A DNA stretch of 64,000 nt, from assembly GCF_025716945.1 (NCBI RefSeq), contig NZ_JAOVZT010000005.1:186001-250000 (forward strand), written 5' to 3'. A program made the position numbers and the translations under genes. The stretch is from Geodermatophilus sp. YIM 151500. GTDB taxonomy: Bacteria; Actinomycetota; Actinomycetes; Mycobacteriales; Geodermatophilaceae. The notes beneath the pieces were generated by a model. That model was not told the origin of the DNA, did not search any database, and saw only the letters and a program-made list of their open reading frames with translations. Shown in pieces: positions 51,408 through 59,923 of this stretch (the stretch's first letter is position 1; the number at the start of each line of letters is the position of its first letter).

Positions 51408-52649
51408 TCAGGTGGTCGTGAACACCAGCGCGATGTTGTGGCCGCCGAAGCCGAACGAGTCGTTGACCGCGGCGGAGAAGGAGGCCGTGCGGGGCCCGTG
51501 CCGCACGATGTCCAGCGCCTGGACGGCGGCGTCGTCGTCCGGGTCGTCGAGGTTGGCCGTGGCCGGTACGACCTGGTCGCGCAGCGCGAGCACGGTGAAG
51601 ATCGACTCCAGCGCACCGGCGGCGCCGAGCAGGTGGCCGGTCTGGCTCTTGGTGGCCGTCACCAGCACGTGCTCTCCGATGGCCGACCGGATGGCTGCGG
51701 CCTCGGCGGTGTCGCCGACCGGGGTCGAGGTGGCGTGCGCGTTCACGTGCCCGACGTCGGACGGCGACAGGCCGGCGTCGCGCAGCGCGGCGCCGATCGC
51801 CCGCCCGGCGCCCTCGCCCTCCGGGTGCGGGGCGACCAGGTCGTAGCCGTCGGCCGTCGCGCCGGCCCCCGCCAGCCGGGCGTGGATCGTGGCGCCGCGG
51901 GCCCGGGCGGACCCGGCCCGCTCCAGCACCAGCGCACCGGCGCCCTCGCCGAGCACGAAGCCGTCGCGGGCCTTGTCGAACGGTCGCGACGCACGCTCCG
52001 GCTCGTCGTTGCGGGTCGACATCGCCCGCATGGCGGCGAACCCGGCCATCGGCAGCGGGTGCACGCACGCCTCCGCGCCGCCGACGAGGACGACGTCGGC
52101 CCGGTCGAAGCGCAGCAGGTCCAGGCCCCAGCGGATCGCCTCGGCGCCCGAGGCGCAGGCGCTGACCGGGGCGTGCACCCCGCCCTTCGCGCCGATCGCC
52201 AGCCCGACCGCGGCGGCGGGCCCGTTGGGCATGAGCATCGGGATGGTGAACGGGGAGACCCGCTTGGGGCCCTTCTCCTCCAGGACGTCGTCCTGGCCGA
52301 GCAGGGTCAGCGCCCCGCCGATGCCGGTGCCGAAGACGACGGCGACCCGCTCGGGCGCGGCGCCGGCATCCGCGGCGCCGGAGGACTCCCACGCCTCCTG
52401 CGCGGCGACGACCGCGACCTGCTGGCTGCGGTCGAGCCGGCGGGCCTTGACCCGGTCCAGCCGGCCGACCGGGTCGTCGGTCAGCCGGGCGACGAGCTGG
52501 GCCGGGAACTCCTTGACCCAGTCGTCGGTGATCCGGCTGACCCCCGACCGCCCGGCCAGCAGGGCCTCCCACGTGCTGGCGACGTCCCCTCCGAGCGGGG
52601 TGGTGGCACCGAGGCCGGTGACGACGACGTCGGTCGCTGTGCTGCTCAT
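51408..52649 (-). CDS. fabF: Beta-ketoacyl-ACP synthase II (FabF/KasA type)
   Basis: 413 residues, thiolase fold. Nucleophile Cys165 in VSACASGAEAI; His residues in NAHATSTPVGD and TKSQTGHLLGAAG complete the Cys-His-His triad; the Lys precedes the second His. Elongates acyl-ACP with malonyl-ACP. Single copy here, whereas mycobacteria have kasA and kasB. Lies 145 bases after acpP, an unusually long gap occupied by a hairpin. Confidence 0.95.
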   Translation of the reverse strand: MSSTATDVVVTGLGATTPLGGDVASTWEALLAGRSGVSRITDDWVKEFPAQLVARLTDDPVGRLDRVKARRLDRSQQVAVVAAQEAWESSGAADAGAAPERVAVVFGTGIGGALTLLGQDDVLEEKGPKRVSPFTIPMLMPNGPAAAVGLAIGAKGGVHAPVSACASGAEAIRWGLDLLRFDRADVVLVGGAEACVHPLPMAGFAAMRAMSTRNDEPERASRPFDKARDGFVLGEGAGALVLERAGSARARGATIHARLAGAGATADGYDLVAPHPEGEGAGRAIGAALRDAGLSPSDVGHVNAHATSTPVGDTAEAAAIRSAIGEHVLVTATKSQTGHLLGAAGALESIFTVLALRDQVVPATANLDDPDDDAAVQALDIVRHGPRTASFSAAVNDSFGFGGHNIALVFTTT

Positions 52650-52704
52650 GGGTCTTCCTCCTGGAACGACGGCCGGGCCAGGCCCCCCTGCAGGGTCCCG
52701 CCGC

Positions 52705-52759
52705 GGGCCCCGTCCCGAGGCTCGCCCCGAGCTTGCGAGGGGTGAGGTGGACGGGGCCC
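52705..52759. other. Long inverted repeat between acpP and fabF
   Basis: 11-base arms GGGCCCCGTCC/GGACGGGGCCC enclose 33 bases that themselves pair CTCGC/GCGAG. On the transcript this gives a branched stem ahead of fabF. It could tune fabF relative to acpP, stabilise processed mRNA ends, or be a dispersed palindromic repeat. There is no T-run. Confidence 0.5.
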
Positions 52760-52794
52760 TTTCACGGTGGGGGGCAGGGGGGTCCTTCGACCTC

Positions 52795-53034
52795 TTACTG
52801 GTTCTTCTCGATGTAGTTGATCGCGTCCCCGACGGTCTTGATGTTGCCCAGTTCGTCGTCGGGGATGGCGACGCCGAACTTGTCCTCCACGGCCGTGGCG
52901 ATCTCGACCATCGACAGCGAGTCGACGTCGAGGTCCTCGGTGAAGGACTTCTCGGGGGTGGCGTCGGCCGGCGCCACGCCGGCGACCTCCTCCAGGATCT
53001 CGGCGAGACCGGACTGGATGTCCTCGCGGCTCAC
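52795..53034 (-). CDS. acpP: Acyl carrier protein
   Basis: 79 residues, acidic. The phosphopantetheine serine is Ser39 in DVDSLSMVE, the standard ACP motif. Between fabH and fabF, as in other actinobacterial fab operons. Holds growing acyl chains for FabD, FabH and FabF. Slightly shorter than mycobacterial AcpM, which has a C-terminal extension. Confidence 0.96.
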   Translation of the reverse strand: MSREDIQSGLAEILEEVAGVAPADATPEKSFTEDLDVDSLSMVEIATAVEDKFGVAIPDDELGNIKTVGDAINYIEKNQ

Positions 53035-53188
53035 TTGGCCTCCTCGCTGGCGCTCGTCGGCTGCGTTCGCCGGGCTGCTGTGCTCATCGGTTCGCTCGCG
53101 AGCTCGCTCACGCGGGGGGTCCTCTCTCTCGGGGTGGGGCGGGCTTTCCGCCGTCGGGGCCCGGGTGTCCCGGGGGCTTCGGGGGTGC

Positions 53189-54157
53189 TCAGGGCAGGAC
53201 GACGACCTGCCCGGCGAAGGTCAGGCCCGCGCCGTAGCCGAGCAGCAGGGCGACGTCGCCGCTCTTGGCCTCACCGCTCTCCAGCAGCGCCGAGAGCGCG
53301 AGCGGCACCGAGGCCGACGAGGTGTTGCCGGAGCGGACGATGTCGCGGGCGATGACCGCACGCTCGGGCAGCCCCAGCCGCTTGGCCATCATCTCGATGA
53401 TCCGCAGGTTGGCCTGGTGCGGCGCGAAGACGTCGATGTCGTCGGGGCCGACGCCGGCCCGGCGCATCGCCTCCACGAGGGTGTCGGTGAGCCGGGTGGT
53501 CGCCCAGCGGTAGACCGCCTGGCCGGCCATGCTCATGTGCTGCTCGCCGTCGGGGATGGCGATCGCGGTGTGCAGGTCGCCGTCGCTGCCCCACACGGCC
53601 GGCCCGACCTGCGGGGTGTCGGAGGCGGTCAGCACGGCCGCACCCGCCCCGTCGGCGAAGATCACCGCGGTCGCCCGGTCGTCGAGGTCGGTGTACTGGG
53701 TGAGCTTCTCCCCGCCGATGACCAGCGCGTTGCGGGCGGTGCCCGCGCGGATGGCGTCGGCGGCCGCGCTCAGCGCGTAGCACCAGCCGGCGCAGCCCGC
53801 GTTGAGATCGAACGCGCCGGGCCGCAGCGCGCCGAGCTGGTGCGCCACGCGCGGGGCGAGGCCGGGGATCGCCGTGGGCGGGCTGGTGGTGGCCAGCAGC
53901 ACCAGGTCCATCTCGGCGGCGTCCAGTCCGCTGGCGGCCAGCGCCTTGCCGCCGGCCGCGACGCTCATCTCGACCAGCGTCTCGTCGTCGTCGGCCCAGC
54001 GGCGCTCGGCGATGCCGACGCGGCTCTGGATCCACTCGTCGTTGGTGTCCATCCGCTCGGCGAGCTCGGCGTTGGTCACCCGCCGCCGGGGCCGGTAGCT
54101 GCCGAAGCCGAGGATCCGCGCGCCGGGGGCGCCGGTGGTGAGCTGCAGGGCGGTCAT
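53189..54157 (-). CDS. fabH: Beta-ketoacyl-ACP synthase III
   Basis: 322 residues, thiolase fold. Catalytic Cys122 (NAGCAGW), His247 (FAPHQANLRI) and Asn278 (SGNTSSAS) are all present. It condenses an acyl-CoA starter with malonyl-ACP. In branched-chain-rich actinobacteria it accepts isobutyryl- or isovaleryl-CoA. Between fabD (41-base gap) and acpP. Confidence 0.95.
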   Translation of the reverse strand: MTALQLTTGAPGARILGFGSYRPRRRVTNAELAERMDTNDEWIQSRVGIAERRWADDDETLVEMSVAAGGKALAASGLDAAEMDLVLLATTSPPTAIPGLAPRVAHQLGALRPGAFDLNAGCAGWCYALSAAADAIRAGTARNALVIGGEKLTQYTDLDDRATAVIFADGAGAAVLTASDTPQVGPAVWGSDGDLHTAIAIPDGEQHMSMAGQAVYRWATTRLTDTLVEAMRRAGVGPDDIDVFAPHQANLRIIEMMAKRLGLPERAVIARDIVRSGNTSSASVPLALSALLESGEAKSGDVALLLGYGAGLTFAGQVVVLP

Positions 54158-54197
54158 GGCTTCTCCTCGCTTGCGCGGCGGTCCGCTGCGGGCCCGC

Positions 54198-55400
54198 TCA
54201 CGACGACGTCCCGGGGTAGAGGCGGGCGATCGGGTCGCCGGCGTCGACGAGGTCGCCCTCGTGCACCAACCACTCGGCGAGGACGCCGTCGTACCCGGCC
54301 GAGACGTTGACCTCGTCCCGCCGGCTGCGGACGCGGCCCAGCGGGGTGCCGGCCGGCAGGTGCGACCCTTCCGGGACGTCGGCCGGGCTGACCGTGCCGC
54401 GCACCGGGGACACGACGACCCGCCAGTCGGGCTGGTGCTGGGCCTCGGCGCGGCCGCGCTCGGCGTCGATCAGCTCGCGGGCGCGGTCGAGATCGGCCGG
54501 GCGGGCCAGCGCGAGCAGCTCGACGTCGGCCCCCTTCCACTCGCGCTTGGCCAGGCCCACCAGCGCGCCGGCCGGGGGCAGCTCGATGACCGCGGAGACG
54601 CCGAGCTCGCGCATCGTCGCCAGGCACGCGTCGAAGCGGACCGGGCTGGTCACCTGGCTGACCAGGCGGGCGAGCACCTCGGCGCCGGAGTCGACCGCGG
54701 CGCCGTCGGCGTTGGACAGCAGCAGCCGGCTCGGGTCGGCGGGGCGCAGCCCGCTGATCAGCCCCTCCAGCTCCTCGCGGGCCGGCTGCATGTAGCCGGT
54801 GTGGAAGGCGCCGGCCACCGGCAGGGGCATGATCCGCGCCTTCGCCGGCGGCTCGGCCTTGAGCGCGGCCAGGCCCTCGAGCGGGCCGGCGGCCACCACC
54901 TGGCCGCCACCGTTCGTGTTCGCCGGCACCAGGCCGTGCTTGTCGAGCACGGCGAGCACCTCGTCGGGGTCGCCGCCGAGGACGGCGGACATGCCGGTCG
55001 GCGTCCGGTCGCACGCGGCGGCCATCGCCCGGCCGCGGACGGCGGTCAGCGCGATCGCGGCCTCGACCGACAACACCCCGGCCAGCGCCGCGGCGGTCAG
55101 CTCGCCGACGCTGTGCCCGGTGATGACGACGTCGCGGCCGGCGTGCGGGGTGTGCGCGACCGGGCCGGGCAGGCCACCGAGCTCGCGGGCGACGAACAGG
55201 CTCATCGCGACGACCAGCGGCTGGGTGACCGCAGTGTCCTTGATCGCCTCGGCGTCGCCGGTGGTGCCCAACCCGAGCAGGTCGGCGTCGGCGATCGCGC
55301 CGGCCCAGCGGAAGAACGGCTCGGCGCCGGGTAGCTCCAGCCAGTCGGTCAGCATCCCGGGTTTCTGGGCACCCTGTCCGGGGGCGAGGACGGCCAGCAC
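54198..55400 (-). CDS. fabD: Malonyl-CoA:ACP transacylase with C-terminal biotinyl/lipoyl-like domain
   Basis: 400 residues against about 310 for typical FabD. The transacylase is complete: APGQGAQKPGML, Ser97 in TGHSVGELTA, His200 in VAGAFHTGYM. Residues about 328-396 form a second domain: VVVSPVRGTVSPADVPEG, then LPAGTPLGRV and GYDGVLAEWLVHEGDLVDAG with DPIARLYP. This is a biotinyl/lipoyl hammerhead pattern. The residue normally modified (K in AMKM or TDKA) is replaced by RRDEVNV, so no Lys is available and it is probably not biotinylated. The domain may bind ACP or AccD6 or organise the complex. First gene of the operon; GTG start. Confidence 0.9.
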   Translation of the reverse strand: MLAVLAPGQGAQKPGMLTDWLELPGAEPFFRWAGAIADADLLGLGTTGDAEAIKDTAVTQPLVVAMSLFVARELGGLPGPVAHTPHAGRDVVITGHSVGELTAAALAGVLSVEAAIALTAVRGRAMAAACDRTPTGMSAVLGGDPDEVLAVLDKHGLVPANTNGGGQVVAAGPLEGLAALKAEPPAKARIMPLPVAGAFHTGYMQPAREELEGLISGLRPADPSRLLLSNADGAAVDSGAEVLARLVSQVTSPVRFDACLATMRELGVSAVIELPPAGALVGLAKREWKGADVELLALARPADLDRARELIDAERGRAEAQHQPDWRVVVSPVRGTVSPADVPEGSHLPAGTPLGRVRSRRDEVNVSAGYDGVLAEWLVHEGDLVDAGDPIARLYPGTSS

Positions 55401-55465
55401 ACTCCCACCGTGCCTGATCCGGCGGTGGCGCGCGGCTGGTCTTCGGCACGAACCACAGCAGTGCG

Positions 55466-55486
55466 TTTTGGAGGATCCCTACAAAA
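55466..55486. promoter_or_regulatory. Candidate FasR operator upstream of fabD
   Basis: 21-base imperfect palindrome on the minus strand: TTTTG-T-AGG-GAT-CCT-C-CAAAA, 8 of 10 pairs symmetric around a central A. It is the most AT-rich element in the 182-base fasR-fabD gap and ends 66 bases upstream of the fabD start. Position between the FAS operon and its PucR-type regulator makes FasR binding the leading hypothesis. Confidence 0.6.
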
Positions 55487-55582
55487 TCGCGGCCGCCGAC
55501 GTGCGGTTACGGCGCGGCGAGTGGTAGGGACCGCACTCCGAGCGGAGGAGATCCGTGCGCGCACCGCGACGTATCTCCGCCA

Positions 55583-56764
55583 TCAGTGCCACAGCGAGCG
55601 GGCGGCGTCGAGGTCGGAGAGCGCCAGGGCGACCTGCAGCGTCCAGCTGCCGCGGGGGTCGGTGGCCGACAGCCCGGTGAGCTCGGTGACCCGCTTGAGC
55701 CGGTAGCGGACGGTGTTGGGGTGCACGAACAGCGCCCGCGCGGTGGCCTCCAGGTTGCCGCCGCTGCCGAGCACCGCCCGCACGGTGTCGAGCACCTCGC
55801 CGCCGGCAGCGCGCAGCGGACGGGCGACCCGGTTCTCCAGCGCGGTGCGGGCCAGCGGGTCGCCGTCCAGCGCCCGTTCGGCCAGCAGCGCGTCGGCCCG
55901 CACCGGCCGGGGTGCCGCCGGCCACGCCCGTGCCGCCCGCAACCCGGCCAGCGCCACCGCCGCCGACTCGGCGGCCCGGGACAGCCCGTCGACGACGGGT
56001 CCGGTCACCACCGGGCCGGGGCCGCACTCCTCGGCCACCCGGTCGGCCACGGCCTCGAGGTCGTCGTGCCCGCCGAGGACGACGACGAGCTGCTCGGCGT
56101 GCACGCCGACGAGCACCTCGCTGCGCATCGACCGGGCGGCCCGGCGGACGGCGGCGTGCGGGTCGTCGGCGCCGGCCGGGGTCGCGCCCACGAGCACCAG
56201 CACCGGGTTCATCGTCGTCCAGCCGAGCGCGGCGGCGCGGCCGGGCAGCTCCTCGGAGCGCTCGCCGCGCACCAGGGCGTCGACGACCAGCGCCTCCAGC
56301 CGGGCGTCCCACGCGCCGCGGTTCTCGGCGAAGCTGGCGTAGACGTGCGCCGTGGCGAAGGCGACCTCGCGGCTGAACTGGAGCACCGCCACGCGCAGCG
56401 CGTCGACGTCACCGGGCACGGCGATGGTGCCCACGTTCTCCTCCACCACCTCGACGGTCACCTTGACCAGGTCGACGGTCTGCTTGAGCGGCACGGCGCG
56501 GACCAGCTCCCGCGGGGCGGCGCCGAAGACCTCGCCGGTGAGCCGCGGCGGGTGCTGCGGATCGCGGCACCACTCCACCAGCGAGGCGATGCCGGCCTGC
56601 GCCACCAGCATCACCCACGACCGCTGGTCGGCCGGCATGGCGCGGAACCACGACAGCTGCTCGTCCATGCGCGCGACCGCGCGGGTGGCCAGGGCGCCCG
56701 AGGCGCGCTCCAGGGACCGCAGCGTGGCCGCGGTGGGCCGGCGGTCGTTCACCCGGCTGGTCAC
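55583..56764 (-). CDS. fasR: PucR-family regulator of fatty-acid synthesis (FasR)
   Basis: 393 residues. N-terminal acyl-effector-type region, a central GGDEF-like (CdaR) domain, and a C-terminal PucR helix-turn-helix: GGNLEATARALFVHPNTVRYRLKR. Orthologous position to FasR of Streptomyces and Mycobacterium, directly upstream of fabD on the same strand; there FasR activates the fab operon and senses acyl-CoA. It lacks an own divergent target other than PAP2. Likely autoregulated through the same promoter region. Confidence 0.88.
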   Translation of the reverse strand: MTSRVNDRRPTAATLRSLERASGALATRAVARMDEQLSWFRAMPADQRSWVMLVAQAGIASLVEWCRDPQHPPRLTGEVFGAAPRELVRAVPLKQTVDLVKVTVEVVEENVGTIAVPGDVDALRVAVLQFSREVAFATAHVYASFAENRGAWDARLEALVVDALVRGERSEELPGRAAALGWTTMNPVLVLVGATPAGADDPHAAVRRAARSMRSEVLVGVHAEQLVVVLGGHDDLEAVADRVAEECGPGPVVTGPVVDGLSRAAESAAVALAGLRAARAWPAAPRPVRADALLAERALDGDPLARTALENRVARPLRAAGGEVLDTVRAVLGSGGNLEATARALFVHPNTVRYRLKRVTELTGLSATDPRGSWTLQVALALSDLDAARSLWH

Positions 56765-56839
56765 GGATCCCTCCTACTCGGCACCCGACCGGTGCACCAA
56801 CAGCGTTACACGGGAGGCGCCGTCGGGGAGAGTGGGCGG

Positions 56840-57574
56840 GTGGACCCTGCTGCCGAGGCCCGGGCCGCGCGCACGAGGAGGCGGGCGATCGCCGTCGCCG
56901 TCGTGGCCGTGGTCGTGGTCGCGCTGCTGGGTGCCGGCGTCCGCGCCGACTTCGCCCCGCAGATGGACCTCGACGCCGCGGTCAGCGAGGCGGTCTACGC
57001 CGGCGACGACCGGGCGGCCTTCCTCGGCGGCCTGCTGGAGGTGCTCACCGCCCCGGGGTCGTGGGTGTTCCGCCTGGCGGTGCTGCTGCCCGTCGTGATC
57101 TGGCTGTTCCTCACCCGCGCCTGGCCGTCGTTCGTGTGGGTGCTGCCGGCGGTCCTGCTGGTCGGGCCGCTCACCACGCTGCTGAAGGAGTTCTTCGGCC
57201 GGGTGCGGCCGGACTTCGAGGGCGGCGGCGCCCGCTACGAGTCGCTGAGCTACCCGAGCGGGCACTCCTCGGGCATCGCCACGCTGGTCACCGTCTCGCT
57301 GCTGCTCGCCTGGCCCTACCTGTCCCGGGCCGGCCGGCGGTGGGCGGCCGCGGGCGGGGCGTTGCTCGTGCTGGTCGTGGGCCTGACCCGCATGTGGCTG
57401 GGCGTGCACTTCCTGTCCGACGTCGTCGGCGGGTGGGCGCTCGGCCTGGCCTGGTCGCTCGCGGTCGCGCTCGTGCTGGGCGGGTGGCCGCCGCACCGCC
57501 TGCCGCCGCGGGTGCCCTTCCCCGGCCCGCCCGGCGCGGAGGTGGCGGGCCCGCCGCGCGACGGGCCCCCGTGA
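56840..57574 (+). CDS. PAP2-family phosphatase
   Basis: 244 residues, GTG at 56840. Six hydrophobic segments. Three catalytic motifs in order: KEFFGRVRP (KxxxxxxRP), YPSGHSSG (PSGH), and TRMWLGVHFLSDVVGG (T/SRxxxxxHxxxD; Thr replaces Ser). Dephosphorylates lipid phosphates such as undecaprenyl diphosphate or phosphatidic acid. Divergent from fasR and coupled to the pirin gene by GTGA overlap. Confidence 0.9.
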   Translation: MDPAAEARAARTRRRAIAVAVVAVVVVALLGAGVRADFAPQMDLDAAVSEAVYAGDDRAAFLGGLLEVLTAPGSWVFRLAVLLPVVIWLFLTRAWPSFVWVLPAVLLVGPLTTLLKEFFGRVRPDFEGGGARYESLSYPSGHSSGIATLVTVSLLLAWPYLSRAGRRWAAAGGALLVLVVGLTRMWLGVHFLSDVVGGWALGLAWSLAVALVLGGWPPHRLPPRVPFPGPPGAEVAGPPRDGPP

Positions 57575-58131
57575 CCGGGCTCGACCAGCACGTCGTGCTC
57601 GCCGCGGGCGACGGCTCCCTGGGTCCGCTGCTCCGCGTCGCCGACGACCGGCTGGCACCCGGCGCCGGGTACGGCCGGCACGCGCACCGGGCGGTCGACG
57701 TCGTGGCGGTGGTGCTCGCCGGGGCGCTGCGCCACGACTGGACGGGCGGTGCAGCGCTGGGGGAGGGCGACGTCGCCGTGCTGCGCGCCGGTGCCGGCCT
57801 GGAGCACGACGAGCGGGCCGGCGACGGCGGCGCCCGGGTGCTGCAGTGCTACCTGCGCGGCGCGGCGCCGACCGACCCGCCGTCCCACGCGGTGCAGCGC
57901 TCGGCCGCCGGCTGGGTCGACCTCGACCGGCCCGACGCGCGGCTGTTCCTAGCCCGCCTGGACGCCGGCGGGTCGGCGGTGCTGCCCGCGGGGCTGGTCG
58001 TGCTGGCGGACTCCGCGGGCGCCCGCGCGGAGGTCGGGTCGCCGTCCGGGCGGGTGGTGACCGCCGAGCGGCCGCTGACCGTGCTGGTCTGGCAGCTCGA
58101 CACCACCCGCCCCGCCTGGGCCACCGGCTGA
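57571..58131 (+). CDS. Pirin-like bicupin protein
   Basis: 186 residues; GTG overlaps the PAP2 stop. Cupin strands with RHAHRAVDVVAVVLAGALRH, GGAALGEGDVAVLRAGAGLE, and a weaker second half. Two metal His are in RHAHR-type motif. Shorter than canonical pirin (about 230-290). May have quercetin-dioxygenase-like activity or be regulatory; uncertain. Ends before a strong hairpin at 58156. Confidence 0.7.
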   Translation: MTGLDQHVVLAAGDGSLGPLLRVADDRLAPGAGYGRHAHRAVDVVAVVLAGALRHDWTGGAALGEGDVAVLRAGAGLEHDERAGDGGARVLQCYLRGAAPTDPPSHAVQRSAAGWVDLDRPDARLFLARLDAGGSAVLPAGLVVLADSAGARAEVGSPSGRVVTAERPLTVLVWQLDTTRPAWATG

Positions 58132-58155
58132 GCCCGGGCTCCGCCGATCCGCCGT

Positions 58156-58186
58156 CCGCCGTTCCGCCGGTCCGCCGGAACGGCGG
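58156..58186 (+). terminator. 11-bp hairpin after the pirin gene
   Basis: CCGCCGTTCCG, a 9-base loop, then CGGAACGGCGG, located 25 bases after the pirin stop. Likely intrinsic terminator separating the PAP2-pirin transcript from the M20 gene. Confidence 0.7.
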
Positions 58187-58245
58187 GCGGGCGGGGTGCC
58201 GGCACGCCGGGTGGCGGGGCGGCGTCCGGTGGTCAGACTGGTGCG

Positions 58246-59451
58246 ATGCCGATCCGCGCCGCCGACCTGCTCGCCGCCGCCTACTCCGACGCCGACCGCA
58301 CCATCGACCTGCGCCGCCGGCTGCACCGCCACCCGGAGATCGGCCTGCACCTCCCGCGCACGCAGGCCACGGTGCTGGAGGCGTTCGAGGACCTGCCGGT
58401 CGAGGTGCGCACCGGCCGGACGACCACCTCGGTGGTGGGCGTGCTGCGCGGGGCGCGGCCCGGGCCGACCTACCTGCTGCGCGCCGACATGGATGCCCTG
58501 CCGGTGCACGAGGACACCGGCCTGCCGTTCGCCTCCGAGGTGCCCGGCGCGATGCACGCCTGCGGCCACGACACGCACGTGGCGATGCTGCTCGGCGCGG
58601 CCCGGCTGCTGGCCGAGCGGCGCGACGAGCTGACCGGCCAGGTGCTGTTCATGGTCCAGCCGGGGGAGGAGGGCTTCCACGGCGCCCGCTTCATGCTGGA
58701 GGAGGGCCTGCTGCACGCCGTCCCGGAGGCCCCGGTGGCCGGCGCGTTCGCGCTGCACGTCTCGTCGAACTTCGCCAGCGGCACCGTCCAGGTGCGGCCG
58801 GGACCGATGATGGCCGCCGCCGACCAGTGGAAGGTGACCGTCCGCGGGCGCGGCGGGCACGCCTCGATGCCGTGGAACGCCGCCGACCCGGTGCCGGTCG
58901 GGGCGGAGATCGTGCTGGCGCTGCAGGCCCTGGTCACCCGCCGGGTCGACGTCTTCGACCCGGCCGTGGTCACCTGCGCGCACGTGGAGGCGGGCTCGAC
59001 CAGCAACGTCATCCCCGACACGTGCTTCCTCGAGGGGACGATCCGCACCCTCTCGCCCGAGCGGCGGGCCGAGGTGGTGGGGGCGGTCGAGCGGGTCGCC
59101 ACGCACGTCGCCGCCGCGCACGGGCTCACCGTCGACTTCGAGCACTTCGAGGGCTACCCGGTGACGGTCAACGACGCCCGGGTCGCCGCCCAGGTGGCGG
59201 AGGTCGCCGCCGAGCTGCTGGGGCCGGATGCGAGCGTGCCGATGGCCGCCCCGCTCATGGGTGCCGAGGACTTCTCCTACGTGCTGCAGCGGGTGCCCGG
59301 GGTGATGGCGTTCCTCGGCGCGTGCCCGCCGGGAGCGGACCCGGGGACCGCCGCGCCCAACCACTCGAACCTGGTCGTCTTCGACGAGGAGCCGCTGCCG
59401 GCCGGCGTCGCCCTGTACGCCGCGATGGCCCTGCGCAACCTCGCCGCCTGA
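58246..59451 (+). CDS. M20D-family aminoacylase/amidohydrolase
   Basis: 401 residues. Metal site signature: LHRHPEIGLHLPRTQATVLE, MHACGHDTHVAMLLGAARLL, VQPGEEGFHGARFML, and terminal GAEDFSYVLQ. Dimerisation lid from about 180 to 290. Hydrolyses N-acyl amino acids or hippurate. Together with D-amino-acid oxidase next to it, a role in D- or N-acyl-amino acid catabolism is possible. Confidence 0.92.
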   Translation: MPIRAADLLAAAYSDADRTIDLRRRLHRHPEIGLHLPRTQATVLEAFEDLPVEVRTGRTTTSVVGVLRGARPGPTYLLRADMDALPVHEDTGLPFASEVPGAMHACGHDTHVAMLLGAARLLAERRDELTGQVLFMVQPGEEGFHGARFMLEEGLLHAVPEAPVAGAFALHVSSNFASGTVQVRPGPMMAAADQWKVTVRGRGGHASMPWNAADPVPVGAEIVLALQALVTRRVDVFDPAVVTCAHVEAGSTSNVIPDTCFLEGTIRTLSPERRAEVVGAVERVATHVAAAHGLTVDFEHFEGYPVTVNDARVAAQVAEVAAELLGPDASVPMAAPLMGAEDFSYVLQRVPGVMAFLGACPPGADPGTAAPNHSNLVVFDEEPLPAGVALYAAMALRNLAA

Positions 59452-59492
59452 CGGAGTGCGAGCGGCGAGGGATCCTGCGCTCCCGCACTCCG

Positions 59493-59822
59493 CTACGGGC
59501 GGGCGGGTCCGCTACGGCGGGCGGGCGTCTCCTCCCGCTGCACGATCGCCGCGGCGAACACGGGGTCGGTGGGGGAGAGCACCGCGCCGACCAGCAGCGC
59601 CTGCAGCCAGTCGAGGTCGGTGAGCAGCACGGTGAGGGCGGCGATGCCGAACGCGGTCAGCGGCATACCGATCACCAGCGCGCGCCCGGGCAGGCGGGCG
59701 GTCTGCCGGACCAGCCCGACCGGCAGGTGCTGGCGGTCGGTGGACAGCACGGTGCGCGAAGCCAGCCCGGAGAGCAGGGCGGCCACCGCGAGGACGACGC
59801 CGAAGACCGCCAGCAGCTCCAC
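59493..59822 (-). pseudogene. Cation:proton antiporter remnant with internal deletion
   Basis: 109 residues resembling the first part of CPA1 Na+/H+ antiporters: MELLAVFGVVLAVAALLSGLA, then, after a junction where about 50 residues are missing, RQTARLPGRALVIGMPLTAF, ALLVGAVLSPTDPVFAAAIV. The frame then ends; intact proteins have 400 or more residues. Too short to transport, so a decayed gene. Confidence 0.75.
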
Positions 59823-59882
59823 GACCGGAGGCCCTACCGAGGCCCGACCGCGCTCGACCGTCCCGTGGCGGAACTGTCATGT

Positions 59883-59903
59883 GGGGTGGATCCGTGCGCG
59901 TCA
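59883..59903. repeat. Direct repeat, left copy, flanking the D-amino-acid oxidase gene
   Basis: GGGGTGGATCCGTGCGCGTCA, first 20 bases quoted here as GGGGTGGATCCGTGCGCGTC. It is 19/21 identical to bases 60852-60872, on the same strand, placing one copy at each end of the oxidase gene. Suggests a past duplication or insertion of this segment. Confidence 0.6.
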
Positions 59904-59923
59904 CCCGCGCGCATCGACTTGGG

